Notes: a model not told the origin generated them from the sequence alone. 64,000 nucleotides of DNA from Lactuca virosa (GCA_928212115.1 CAKMRJ010005412.1:246605211-246669210); one strand, 5' to 3'. Positions 34,757 through 46,894 are shown, counted from the first letter of the stretch. Numbers and translations are program-made.

Positions 34757-36720
34757 TCATTGATTAATAAAAGTTTTGACATGTTCACTCAATGTGTTAA
34801 TGACATTCATTGCTTGTGCAAGTTGTTGTTCAAACTTTGCTTGAACATCCACATTTTTCTGCTGAAACTCCACATTCTTTTTCTGAGCATCCTCATATTT
34901 TTGCTGAACATCCTCATATTTTTGTTGAATATCCTCATATTGTTCGCGTTGTGTCTCAACTAACTTCTTCAAATTCTCAATCTCGACTTTTGTCTCGGCA
35001 TTATTATCCTCGTATTGTTCGCGATGCATTTCAGAAGATCCTTTACTAGAACGAATGCGCTTTCCATATGAGCCAAATCCATATAATCTCTTTTTTCGAT
35101 CATGTCCCCCAACAACATCATAAAATAGTTTGTCCTCATCAATTTCCTCTCCTATTGCTTCCAACCGATCACATCGTTCCATAAAATCATCCTATAATTT
35201 TATAATTGTGTTGAGATAAAACTTATACAAAAAAAAATCAAAAAAAATTTACATGAAATTATTAAAAATAAAACTTACATGAATTTTTTTAGCTTTGTCA
35301 ACTAAAAAAGTCACTCCATCGTGATTCTTAGTGTGTGTATACAAGAATAGTTCATGGTGTGCCAGATCATGTCCCCAAAGCTTCTTCTACATATATACAA
35401 AAAAAAATCAATATTAAAGTAGATTGCTATTTTTACATTTAGGCTTAGATATTTAAAAATGAAAAAATAGCAACTTACTTTTAGGCTAAACCCATTTAAA
35501 AATCAAAATGGAACTAGATTGCTATGATACAAAAGTAAATGAAAGTAGATTGCTATTTTTTGCATTTAGGCTCCACTCTTTAAACATGAAAAATAAAATA
35601 ATATACTTTTTAGGATTAGTCCTCTTAAAAATCAAAATGGAACTAGAAAAACTATAACATACAACTAAATGAAAGTACATTGCTATTTTATGTATTTATG
35701 CTTAGTCCTTATAAAAATCAAAATAGAACTAAATAATGGTATTTCTAAATGAAAGTAGATTGCTATAATATAAAATTAAATGAGTACTTACTAAATCAGA
35801 AGCAATCTTGGAATGAGAAGCCGATCCACCGGTATGCGTAGAAAGGGCTTGTCCATCAGCTACACCTCTACGCCTATTTTTTTTGTTTTGTTCTGATTTC
35901 TTCTTGAACTCTTCAGTATTCCATCTTGTAGTCCAGGATGTCCACACTTCCGATGTTGTATTAACAGGTTTGTTTTAGAGTCGACTTTTTCCATTTTGAG
36001 CTTATATTGTAGATATATTGTCTATATCTTTCTTTTGCCTTATTTTCCTAACAAGCTTGGACTAACGGAGTTTTTGCTTCATCCCAATGACACTTTTTCT
36101 ACAATACAAAATATATAGATGAGTTTTTTAGTTAATGAGTACCTAATAATTGCATAAACGAGATACATACATGAAACTCGTCCCAATAAAGGAGTTTTGT
36201 CTCGTCACTTAAAGTTGCCCAGCTATACCCGTTTAAATCAGCTCTTTCACCAAAGGATTCATAGATAATGGAAGAACATGGGCCCGAAGGAAATAACCTA
36301 CAAACGAAAAAATTAACAGCATTGTAAAAATCATGAAGTTCAATGTTGATAAAAATGTAAGTATTTTAACTTACTCCTTATCTCGCACTCCAATATATAG
36401 ACGCCCATCCAGTCCAGTAGATCCAAGTAAATACCCTTGATGTTGAATGCCAATATTTTCCTCAACCGATTCACTACCATTTGTTGTGGATCTAGGTATA
36501 GATGATGTAGTAGATACAACTGTAAATGATTGGACAGATGTAGATACAGATGATTGGGTAGATGATGTAGGTAAGGATAATTGGGTGGATGATTCATGTG
36601 TTGATGATGTGGCACCCATAGTACCAACATGTGAAACAAATGCTGGGGCAGATACAGTACCAACAGATGATAATGTGGTACAAGATGATGATGATATATT
36701 ACCAACATATTTTGCATCAT
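34757..36720 (-). pseudogene. C1 Transposase_24-type (Ptta/En/Spm, TNPA-like) gene, five exons
   Basis: Minus-strand exon model with visible splice sites: exon 1 ending at 36375 (Ser/Thr-rich, then YLLGSTGLDGRLYIGVRDKE), 36297-36171 (LFPSGPCSSIIYESFGERAD, GYSWATLSDETK), 36098-35792 (CHWDEAKTP, WNTEEFKKKSEQNKKNRR), 35386-35279 (HELFLYTHTKNHDG) and 35191-34757. Donors are GTAAGT or GTATGT, and each acceptor ends in AG. The final exon is a long Gln/Glu-rich coiled coil with repeated QQKYEDVQ-type units. These blocks match the Plant_transposase (Ptta/En/Spm) family, which binds CACTA subterminal repeats. Exon 3 holds an in-frame stop after KTPLV and further shifts, so this copy is probably dead. 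The exact start codon is uncertain. Confidence 0.75.
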
Positions 36721-38040
36721 CGGTACGTTTGTTTATGAAACGTACATTTGTATGTTGCTTTCATTTCAATGTTTCTCTTAATAAGAATTGTGACATCTTT
36801 CCTGAAATTTTAAAAAATTAGGAAGTTATAAATCTTTAGGTTCACAAATATTATTCAAATATCTTACTGAAAATTTAAGCATACTACTTTTTACTTTAAA
36901 ATAACAATGTACTTTTGCTTGCTTATTTATTTTAGCATCCTATTTTTTTACTTTGAAATTTTTACCTAATTGTAGCAATGTGAACTAAATACAAAAACTA
37001 AAAGTATAATGTAAATACTTTAATGAAAGTAGATTGCTATTTAGACTTAGCCCTTTAAAAATGAAAAAAATAACAACTTACTTTTAGGATTAGCCCCTTT
37101 CAAACTCAAAATGGAACTATTTTCTAAAATACAATGTCATAGTAAGTATAAAAGATAAAACACAAAGCTTAAACATGATAGTTTTGTTATCACCTGGATT
37201 GTGTTGGGTTGGATTGGATTGGAGTGAAGTAGAGTGGATTGGAACCTGGAACAAAGAAGAACAAATAAAACAAATAAACTTTATCTCAACAAAAGAAAAA
37301 CAAAGAAAAAGTTAACAAAATATTATTTGGGAAGATGTTCCATAACAAAGCGTTATGGAACAAGACACATTTACTTTATTTTCAGAAAAATTTATCAAAC
37401 CTTATGAGACATTTCCGAATTCTGATAGTTAAATTGTAACTACACAAAAAAAGAAATTGCATTTTAGAAAGTATAGATGTTAAGGTACATTACATGCTAT
37501 TTGCCTACAAGAAAAGACTGCATATTAACCAAACAAACCAAAAGACTTAAGTACTCTTCTCTTTCTTTCTTTATCTAAAAAATTGCAATAAGGTAAAAAA
37601 AAAGCTAGATTATGTGCACCAAACAGAGCCTAAATAACAAATAAATAAATAGATGAAGAAAGAAAGAAAGAAAGAAAAAGCTTTCAAAGTATAACAGAAA
37701 GTAGGAAATGAAAGCAGTTGGGGAAAATGTACAAAATTTTGGTGGGCCATCTTCAACAGGACCTTTATGAACCTGTTAAAACATATCAAAAAACCATTAC
37801 GCGGATATGTAAACAAGAATAGAGGTCACATTATAATTTTAATTGTAATGAGCATTGACAGTGTGAGAAGAGCACCTCATTTTATATACAATGTAGACCT
37901 AGACAACCTATAAATATGATTGATAAGGACTTAAATGTAGTTAACCTAAAATGTTTCCTTTTGACTTGATCTGGCAAGCTATATATGGGTGTTTCTTTTA
38001 GACATAGTGAGGAAAGAAAGTTTTTCCCATTAAGTCCTAA
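36721..38040. other. C1 interior, non-coding
   Basis: No recognised gene. A segment around 37908 (CTATAAATATGATTGATAAGGACTT) recurs at about 38040 just before the captured kinase exon, suggesting a local duplication at the capture edge. A GAAA-rich run is near 37650. Confidence 0.6.
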
Positions 38041-38065
38041 CTATAAATATGATTAATAAGGACTT

Positions 38066-38490
38066 GAAACAGGGGAAGCTGTTGCTATAACGAAAGTGCT
38101 ACAGGATAAAAGATACAAGAACAGAGAGCTACAAATCATGCGTTTATTGGAACATCCAAATGTTGTTCCACTGAAAAATTGTTTCTATTCAACAACCGAC
38201 AAAAAGGAAGTGTATTTGAATGTTGTATTGGAATATGTACCTGAAACAGTCTACAGGATGTCAAGGCATTATGTTAGGATGAATCAACACATGCCAATGT
38301 TGTATGTACAATTGTACACATATCAGGTTAGATCACTCTCTTACTAATCTCTTTTAATTAAACTTAATTAATCTTGTAATCTCATTTTATATCTGTCTTT
38401 GTCTTTGTTGATCAGATCTGTCGTTCGCTTAACTACATTCATAATGTGATTGGTGTATGTCATCGTGATATTAAGCCACAAAACTTATTG
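38066..38490 (+). pseudogene. Captured fragment of a shaggy/GSK3-like protein kinase gene
   Basis: Exon 38066-38326 reads TGEAVAITKVLQDKRYKNRE, LEHPNVVPLKNCFYSTTDKK, VVLEYVPETVYRM and ends LYTYQ. An intron 38327-38415 has GT and AG ends. Exon 38416-38490 reads ICRSLNYIHNVIGVCHRDIK then PQNLL, followed by a GTAAGA donor. These are the N-lobe, alphaC, hinge and HRD-loop blocks of plant GSK3/shaggy kinases. The N-terminus and everything after the HRD loop are missing. The usual VAIKK reads VAITK, so the catalytic Lys is Thr. It lies on the strand opposite to the C1 transposase genes. Transduplicated host exon; not a functional kinase. Confidence 0.88.
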
Positions 38491-38505
38491 GTAAGAATGG
38501 AAACA

Positions 38506-38535
38506 CATGATTTGTAGCTCTCTGTTCGTGTATCC
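38506..38535 (-). repeat. Inverted 29-bp copy of the captured kinase exon
   Basis: The reverse complement matches 38112-38140 at 28 of 29 bases, covering the coding for RY-K/T-NRELQIM. The two lie about 365 bp apart in opposite orientation, so a transcript across both could fold. Confidence 0.8.
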
Positions 38536-38539
38536 TAAT

Positions 38540-40670
38540 TTAACTCTCGATCAAGCTTATATGTATATAGATATCATAGAATCAAGCGAAATAAAAAGAT
38601 AATCAAAGCGAAACAAATTCATAAAAAAAGTGAAATTATCAGCTATAAAATACAGAAGAACGAAGAAGAATGTTACCTGGTAGGGACGATCGAGAAAAAT
38701 CTACTTATAGAGTGATGTCCGATCGATAATGGCGTAAGTGGAGATTGGGGGAAACTGAGGAATGAGGAATGCGGAATTAGGTCAAAATAATGAGTAAAGA
38801 GCAAAAGTCCAGCCAATTGAATACTGCACAATAGTACCTTCCAATTTTCCGAGATCGACAATTTTCAGATTTGGGATCGGCATAGTTTTTGGAACAACGG
38901 CAGCAGGTCACGATCGACTGTTTTCTGATCTGGGGAAGAAGTATATTTGGATCATGTGATTTGACCCATTTTCCCTTAATAAGATTACTTCTTTCTCAAT
39001 TTTCTGCGGTTTGAACCTTCCAATTGAATACTACACGTTTTTTACCCTAGCAACATATGCCCTTTATTTGTTTTATTGGTAAATCAATATGTGAAAGGAT
39101 TTAATTTTAAGTCATTATCTTACTGTGTCTTTTCTATTTTTTAAAATTAAAAAAAAAATAGAATTACAAATATTCAAAAAAAAACATTTGGCCAACAACA
39201 ATCAGACAGTGTGGGGTTTCAAGCAATACACCATTGCTCATGAACACATGAAGATTAAATTTGTAAGATTGTGATTTCTTATCAATCATTATCAAAGAAT
39301 TATCTTTTAAAAAAAAAATTGTGGTCATAGATTTATAAGAGGTTTATGATATCGTTATTCTATAGTTTTCATCAACTTTACACACTATTAATCCCCCTTC
39401 TCGTACATTGTTTATATTTAATAAACAGGTCATATTTTAATAACTTAACTTTATATTGAAATTATTTACTTTTACACATAATTAAAATTCAAATATTTTA
39501 TTTTATAAGATTTATTCTATATAAATAAAAACATCAAATAAAGTAAAAATTCTCAAACAAATACATTAGTGTATAGAAAATAAAAATTACAATCAATCAT
39601 AAATTTATAAAAAAAATAAATAAATAAACCTTGTTAATTAAATTATTAATATCAATTAAATATTAATATCAATTAAATATTAATAACATCCGACATGATA
39701 CCTATTATACATATTAATTAACCAGATCTTTTTAGTTAAAAAAAAGAGTAAAGAAATACATATATTTGGCTTACCAGATTAAGTCGTATTTCATTATAGG
39801 TTCATTAAGTATAAAAGAAACAATAACATCTCGTAAGCAATTTCAAAAGGTCAAAAATAAAACTAAACATGACATTGCTTGTTCCAATGGATTCTTTGTG
39901 TCGAAACAAGTCTTTTCGAGTATTTAAAAATGAGAGAACTACTCAAAATAACTAAATTTTCTTCTTGATTAAAAAAAATTAATCACCTAATTCTGATTAA
40001 ACAAAATGTGATTTTATTCTACATGATTTGGAAACATTGTCTTATAATATCAACTTTCTTTCAACTAATTTTATATCCTTCTTCATCAACTTGAAACCTG
40101 CTCAAGGAAAAAAAAACAAAAATAAATATCAAAAATAAAATAGAAAAAATAGAAATTTGAGTCAAATGTTTTGTGTCTAGAATCAAAAGTGTCACAGAAT
40201 CAATTGAGAGATTAATATGTGAATCAAAAGACAGATTAACATAATGATACCCACATTTTTCATTCCAATTAATAGTTTAGTTACTACAAACATTGCTTTT
40301 ATGTTGTGTTGAATCAAAAGGGCATTTAGGTCTTTTGTCCCACCTTTCTGTCTGGGACAAAAACTGTTAGTTTTGTCCCATTTACACGAGTCTCGGTCAA
40401 AAGATATGAATTTTGGGACAAAAGATTATGAATAACAAGGGCAATTACGTCTTTTGTTCCACCTTTTTATGGTTGGACAATATTAATCAAGCAACAACAT
40501 TGGTAAAAAACATTCCCTATATGATAATGACTTTATAGATATTGTCCCTCCGATAATTATATGTAACCCATAATAGCAACATTATTATTGGTAAAAAACA
40601 ATGCAAGTATGTTGCTCTTTTGGTTAAAAGTACAATAAAATCAAAGGGGTAAATGAGTAATTACCTTAAG
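38540..40670. other. C1 interior, non-coding
   Basis: Segment 38670-38960 is GC-richer and may be further captured host sequence in minus orientation (possibly upstream kinase-gene sequence), but I cannot show it. 39000-40300 is AT-rich with nothing recognised. Near 40320-40470 a CTTTTGTCCCACCTTT-like motif and its inverted relatives recur. Confidence 0.5.
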
Positions 40671-40673
40671 ATG

Positions 40674-43585
40674 CTAATCCCAATCAAAAAGGTTATCTTC
40701 TTCGTCGTTGTTTTCTTCTTCATTGGTTGATGTACTATACTCAAACTCACCCTCACTTTCATCATCAAACTCACCCTCACTTTCATCATTAAACTCACCC
40801 GCATCATTATTTTCATTATCTAACTCATTGCTTAAGATTTCATACTCGACTGTTTCTGGTATAGTGGTAATGATTTCATTTGCTTCAATTTCATCTTCTT
40901 GAAAAGCAACGTCTTTTTTTCGTATTTCACTCCATCCACGAGGTTTAACTTTACATACGGCCAACCAATCAGAGTTGTTTTGTTTCAAGCTCGGGTAAGG
41001 AATGAAACAGACTTGAGTAGCTTGCATGGCTAAAACAAATGGCTCAAACTTGTTGAACTTTCTTCGTTGGTTTATATCAACCAAGTTATATTGGTTGTGA
41101 ATCTTGACTCCTACATTAGGTGTTGGATCATACCAATGACATTTAAACAATGTTGTTGTTTTAATTTGAAAACCGGGGTATTCAACTTCTAATATTTCCA
41201 ACAACTTGCCATAGTAATCACCAAATGGGCTACTTATACACACTCCACTATTCATTGTTGATTTGTTTGCACCGTGTGATTCTGTGTGAAACTTGTAACC
41301 ATTTACAAAGTATACATTATATAATTTCACCGTCCTCAATGGTCTTCTAGAAAGATCATGTATGTACTTGTTCTTTATTTCATTTTGGCGTGCCTATATG
41401 ACAAAGAATGAAATACATTAGAAGTTTCTCAAAAGAAAAGAAAACGACAATTTAAAAACTCACATAGTTTTGAAACCATGTAGCAAAGTTTTCATCCACT
41501 TCAGCAGCAATATCATCTTCACTTATATCCGGATTTAGGTCTTTCAATGACTCTTCATACTTCCTGTACATTACCATTTAAATTGTTTAAACTTATGAGA
41601 TTAAATAAAAATTGACTTAAATGTTGTTCATAATACTACCTAAGGTAAGGTTGCATCTTCTCTTCATTAACCAATATGTAAGAATGGGCTGCATTGAATT
41701 CCTCATCAGTCAGACTTCTACTCTTGAGTTTCCCATATGGGCATCCAGGATATGAAAATATAGTTAATTTTTCATTGTCATCATCACCTTCAACTCCCCA
41801 TCATCATTTCGAGGCACCTTTCTGTTATGTGTATGAACATTAGGCTCAAAATAGTGAGAACAAAAGTTTGATGCTTCACGAACTAAGTATGCATTGCAAA
41901 TCAACCCTTCCACTCTAGCTTTATTTTTCACATCTTTTTTCAACTGGTGAAGAAATCTAAAGTATAACATTTGATATGTTAACCAAGAGTGATAACTTAA
42001 AATTTTGAAATACAATATGATTTACAATATAAACCTCTCAAATGGATACATCCATCGATATTGCACGGGACCGGCTATCATTACTTCGTATGGCAAATGT
42101 ATCGGCAAATGCTCCATCGAGTCAAAGAAACCAGGAACAAAGATGGTCTCTAATTTACAAAGAATTATCGGGATCTCAGCTTCAATCCTTTTCATGTCTT
42201 CTATTGTAATTACTGTTGAAGTTAAGCTTTTGAAAAAAAGACTTATCTCGGTAACTGCTTCCCACACATTTTTTGGCAACATCTCGCGGAATGCAATCGG
42301 CAGCAATATTTGCATAAAGACATGGCAATCATGGCTTTTCATTCCAAACAGTCTACATGCACTCAAATCTACACACCTCCCTAAATTTGAAACATAACCA
42401 TCGGGGAAACTCAAACTCTCTACCCATTCACATATGACTTTCTTTTGCCTCTTCTCTAATGCATAATATGCTCTTTGATTTTGATCTACTTCTTTTTTCT
42501 TCTTACAATAGAGTTTCAGATCATCTCTCGCATTTGCATTGTCCTTTGTCTTCTTCTTAACATCCATTATAGTGTAAAACATATTCTCAAAAAAATTCTT
42601 CTCAATATGCATAACATCAAAATTATGTCTAATAAAGTTGGTTTTCCAATATGGTAAATCCCAGAATATGCTTCTCTTTTTCCAACCACATTTGCCACGT
42701 GATTTATTTACTATGTCGGCATTAAGTTCGGTCACTTTTAACAAACCAAATTCTTCAATTTGCCTTATGGTTTCTTCACCATTCATTCTTGGAGGAGGAC
42801 TTTTTGTCTCTACACGATTCTTTTTGAACTTATTTTTATCTTTTCTATATGGATGATAAGTAGTGAGGAATCTTCTATGACAATCAAACCATGATATCTT
42901 CTTACCATTTTCAAGCCTAAAAGCTTGTGTATGTTTCCCATAATATGGACATACTAGCTTCCCAACGGTTGCCCATCCTGATAACATTCCATACGCCGGA
43001 AAATCGCTAATTGTCCACATCAATGCAGCTCTTAATTGAAAATTTTGTTTCAAAGAAACATCATAAGTTAAAACACCTTCTTCTCATAACTGTTTGAGTT
43101 CTGCAATAACTGGTTGAAGGAAGACATCTAGTTTTTGCTTAGGGTTTGTAGGTCCGGGCACAATTGCAGTAAAAAACATGTAAGGCTCTTTCATACACAT
43201 AAACGGTGGCAAATTATAAGGTGTTATAATGACAGGCCAAGATGAATATTGTTTTCCTGAAGCACCATGGGGTTGAAACCCATCTGTACATAGGCCTAAT
43301 CTAACATTACGTCTTTCGGCTGCAAATGAAGGATGGTTAATATCAAACTGCTTCCATGCTTCATAATCAGATGGATGACACATTACACCGACATGGTGAC
43401 CATGATTATCAGCATGCCATCGCATGGAAGCGACTGTTGTTTGGGAAGCGTATAGTCTCTTCAACCTTGGAATCAAGGGAAAATAATGCATTCTCTTGAA
43501 AGGTATACGCGAACGTGTGGACGAATTTCTTGACTTTTTGTACCTTTGTGCGTTGCAAAATTTGCACCGATCAAGATCTTTGTCG
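40674..43585 (-). pseudogene. C1 TNP2-type CACTA transposase with DUF4218 and DUF4216 regions (broken)
   Basis: Minus strand, from 43585: a zinc-type CKFCNAQRYK, then YFPLIPRLKRLYAS and MRWHADN, the conserved LGLCTDGFQPHG, WPVIITPYNLPP, then a Trp-to-stop change at about 43087 after ELKQL, LTYDVSLKQNFQLRAALMWT, FPAYGMLSGW, CHRRFL and NFDVMHIEKN. A 78-bp GT-AG intron (42034-41957) leads into the DUF4218 end (KARVEGLICNAYLVREASNF). Short exons near 41760-41637 and 41573-41471 follow, then the DUF4216 region 41339-40674 (FGDYYGKLLE, LFKCHWYDP) with an acidic Glu/Asp/Asn-rich tail. A small frameshift lies near 41790. The usual N-terminal few hundred residues are absent: sequence above 43585 is a rearranged inverted repeat. 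TNP2 is the catalytic transposase of CACTA elements. Confidence 0.87.
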
Positions 43586-43672
43586 CCCCTCCAATTTGGG
43601 GTTGAGGAATTGATTGACTGCTGCAGGTCAATTTATGTAGAAAAGATCTTGATCGGTGCAAATTTTGCACAG
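43555..43672. repeat. Inverted repeat at the TNP2 5' break
   Basis: GCAAAATTTGCACCGATCAAGATCTTT (43555-43581) is followed by its reverse complement GAAAAGATCTTGATCGGTGC (from 43639) continuing AAATTTTGC. It truncates the TNP2 frame at its conserved Cys region. Confidence 0.85.
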
Positions 43673-43758
43673 GTTTATACGAGAGCAAAAAGTTAATACA
43701 TAAATCTACATAACTTTTTGACAGGTTTATACGAGGTCAATTGATTGACTGCTGCAGG

Positions 43759-44075
43759 TCAAAAAAATAGTTTAATGAACTTGTGTCATGACATTTGTTT
43801 GAATGTTTTAATAAGGGCAAATTAGTAAATCTACATAAATCTACTTCTTCCCCAACCCCAAATTAGAGGTAAACCCCAAATTGACCTGCAGCAGTCAATC
43901 AATTCCACAGGTAAACCCAATGCTTGTATTAACTTTTTGTTCTCGTATAAACCCAAATTGACCTCTAATTTGGGGTTGGGGAAGAAGTAGATTTATGTAG
44001 ATTTACTAATTTGCCCTTATTAAAACATTCAAACAAATGTCATGACACAAGTTCATTAAACTATTTTTTTTTACA
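43759..44075. repeat. Large inverted repeat (about 112-bp arms, about 90-bp spacer)
   Basis: Arm 43761-43872 (TAGTTTAATGAACTTGTGTC...) is the reverse complement of 43961-44073 with almost no mismatch. The spacer carries CCTGCAGCAGTCAATCAATT, whose inverted copies lie at 43608-43635 and 43735-43761. Near-perfect arms imply a young rearrangement and a strong hairpin. Confidence 0.88.
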
Positions 44076-44339
44076 AAAAAACCAAAATAAAACAAATTAA
44101 TTCTTTTTTTTAAACAGCAGGGTAAATAAATTTTGATTTAAGGGTAATAATTTCCAAAGCCTCAAAAATATGGGGATAATTTTATTATACAAAAATTAGC
44201 AAATGTATGTCATCAAAATCTAATTGTATTTATAATGTAAAAATAATATTATAATTAAATTTTTAAAAGAATTAAAAATAATATTTTATTTTTGTTGTTG
44301 AGTTTTCAAAAATAATTGTGTATTTTTAATATATTTTTT

Positions 44340-44960
44340 TCAATAATCTTCTATATTTTGCTACGGAAACATATTCCGTAACTATTTAACTACGGAATTT
44401 TCCGTAGCCATTTACCTATGGATTTTGATTTCGTAGCTATTTTGCAAATTCACCTTTTTGTAACAAGTTCCATAATAGATTAGCTACAAAATTTTATTTT
44501 GTGGCAAATTTTCCTAGCAAAATAGCTACGGATCTTAATTCCATAGCCAACTAGCTACGGATTTTTATTTTGTAGCCAATTATGTAGCCAACTAGCTACA
44601 TACATGGATTTTGTAACAAGTTTCATAGAGAACTAGCTACAACCAAAAAACTTGTAGTATTATTTGTAGTAAACTAGCTACGGATTTTAATTCCGTAGCA
44701 ACTATTCAAGATTTAGCTACGGAATGCAATTCCGTAGCAATTTCCGTAGCAAATTAGTTACAATCAACTATTTTGTAACATATTCTGTATTAAAATAACT
44801 ATGAATTTAGATTCCGTAACAACTTTACGTAGCTATTTAAGATTTAGCTACATAATGCAATCCCGTAACCATTTATGTAGCAAAATAGCTACGACAAGTC
44901 GTTCCGTAGTAAAATAGCAACAAATTTTCATTCCATAGTAACTTTCCGTAGCTATTTAGG
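44340..44960. repeat. C1 right subterminal repeat array
   Basis: Many TAGCTACGGA / TCCGTAGCTA motifs in both orientations. Counterpart of 34020-34570; expected binding zone for the CACTA transposase. Confidence 0.88.
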
Positions 44961-44984
44961 ATTTTTCTTGTAGTGTACCAACCA

Positions 44985-46710
44985 CACTACTAGAAAACAT
45001 GGCGTTTTCCTACGGAAAATAGCTACGGAAAATTTCTGTAGCTAATTAGCTATGGAATCGCTACGGATCAGCTACAGAATAGGATGCCCTAGTTTAGTAA
45101 CGGAATAGCTACGGATGCGGGTTCGTAGCTATTCCATAGCTAATTAGCTACGGAATAGCTACAGATGCAAATATGTGGCTATTCCGTAGCTAATTAGCTA
45201 CATAATGGCTACGGAATACCTACAGATACTAATTACCTACGGATTAGCTACGGAGTATGCTTTCCGTTAGAATTTCGTAGCTAATCCGTAGCTAAGTAGC
45301 TACAGATTAGCTACGGATTTTTCTTATTTTCAATTTTTCGGGCACCAAACGTCGTTTTTTTCGCTTCGTTTTTTTCACACCTCTACTATACATGATTATC
45401 TTTATTTTCACCAACTTGTAGCTATTAATATCGTTCATAAAGTCGTGTGCCCCTTCGGGATCAAGTACTTGTTTCACAGTTTAACATTGTAATGTATATA
45501 TACTTTTCACAAACTTGTGATGGATTATGTTTGTATATGTATATTTATACGCATGAATGAGTTATGGTATATGTATACGTGTATATGTGTATGTATACGT
45601 GTTTGTGAGATGTATGTGAACGTATTCATAAGCATTATAGTGTTAAACCACTAAACGAGTAATGGATCCCATATGTGCACACAACTTTATGAATGATATT
45701 AATAGCTATAAGTTGGTGAAAATATAGATAATCATGTATAATAGAGGTGTGAAAAAAACGGAGCGGAAAAAACGAAGTTTGGTGCCCGAAAAATCAAAAA
45801 TAAGAAAAATCTGTAGCTAATCCGTAGCTAATTAGCTACGGATTTTTTTTTATTTTCGATTTTTTGGGCACTAAACGTCGTTTTTTTCGCTTCGTTTTTT
45901 TCACACTTCTACTATACATGATTATCTATATTTTCACTAACTTGTAGCTATTAATATCGTTCATAAAGTCGTGTGCCCCTTCGGGATCAAGTACTCGTTT
46001 CACAGTTTAACATTGTAATGCCTATACTTTTCACCAACTTGTGATGGATTATGTTTGTATATGTATATTTATATACATGAATGAGTTGTGGTATATGTGT
46101 ACGTGTATATGTGTATGTATACGTGTTTGTGAGATGTATGTGTACGTATTCATAAGCATTATAGTGTTAAACTATTAAATGAGCAATGGATCTCGTATGT
46201 GCACACGACTTTATAAATGATATTAATAGCTATAAATTGGTGAAAATATAGACAATCATGTATAATAGAGGTGTGAAAAAAACGGAGCGAAAAAAACGAC
46301 GTTTGGTGCCCGAAAAATCGAAAATAAGAAAATCCGTAGCTAATTAGCTACGGATTAGCTACAGATTTTTCTTATTTTTGATTTTTCGGGCAACAAACGT
46401 CATATTTTTGGCTCCGTTTTTTTCACACCTCTATTATACATGATTATCTATATTTTTACCAACTTATAGCTATTAATATCATTCATAAAGTCGTGTGCAA
46501 TACGGGATCCATTACTCGTATATTGGTTTAACACTATAATGCTTATGAATACGTTCACATACATCTCACAAACACGTATACCTACATCATGATGATGATC
46601 ATCATCATCACCGTCATCACCATCACCGTAGCAATTCCGTAGTTATTACCGTATACCTACGGAATACCTACGGATTGTGCCGTAGCTAAAGCATTAGTTT
46701 TCTAGTAGTG
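44985..46710. mobile_element. C2: non-autonomous CACTA element (1726 bp)
   Basis: Ends CACTACTAGAAAAC (44985) and its exact 14-bp inverse ending at 46710, with perfect 3-bp duplications (cca) at 44982-44984 and 46711-46713. Subterminal GTAGCTAATTAGCTACGG motifs resemble those of C1. There is no coding capacity. The interior consists of two tandem units of about 490 bp (about 45315-45806 and 45846-46337), each with about 110-bp terminal inverted repeats, plus a partial third unit (about 46365-46580). The left flank starts only nine bases beyond the C1 end. Confidence 0.92.
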
Positions 46711-46894
46711 CCAGTACATACCATGTCTAGGCACTTACTAAGAAATACATAAGTATTATTCACAAGACATACAACGTAATACGGAAAAAAACAAGGGTTT
46801 TGATCTTATTGGTTTGTTTTTAAGTTGTCGTTTTGTTTTTATAAACAAAAGATCGACATTACTTCAAAAACTATTTAGTGGTCATAATACAAAG

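Larger units (their letters stand above)
34003..44975 (-). mobile_element. C1: full-length CACTA (En/Spm) DNA transposon, about 11 kb
   Basis: The ends are CACTACAAGAAAA at 34003 and its exact reverse complement at 44963-44975. Perfect 3-bp duplications (tac) lie at 34000-34002 and 44976-44978, the CACTA hallmark. Both subterminal zones (about 34020-34570 and 44340-44960) are packed with CCGTAGC / GCTACGG motifs in both orientations, the expected transposase-binding arrays. Inside on the minus strand are a TNP2-type transposase (43585-40674) and a Transposase_24-type gene (36720-34757). In between lies a captured kinase fragment on the plus strand. TNP2 is N-terminally truncated and has a stop, so this copy is not autonomous. 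Confidence 0.94.

Noticed and set aside
38096..38347. Functional host kinase gene
   Set aside because: Only two exons remain, the catalytic Lys is Thr, the rest of the kinase is missing, and it is enclosed by CACTA ends with a perfect target duplication.
41005..41339. DUF4216-containing ORF (40674-41339) as a separate host gene
   Set aside because: It lies between CACTA ends, follows TNP2 on the same strand, and DUF4216 is the usual C-terminal part of CACTA transposase genes.
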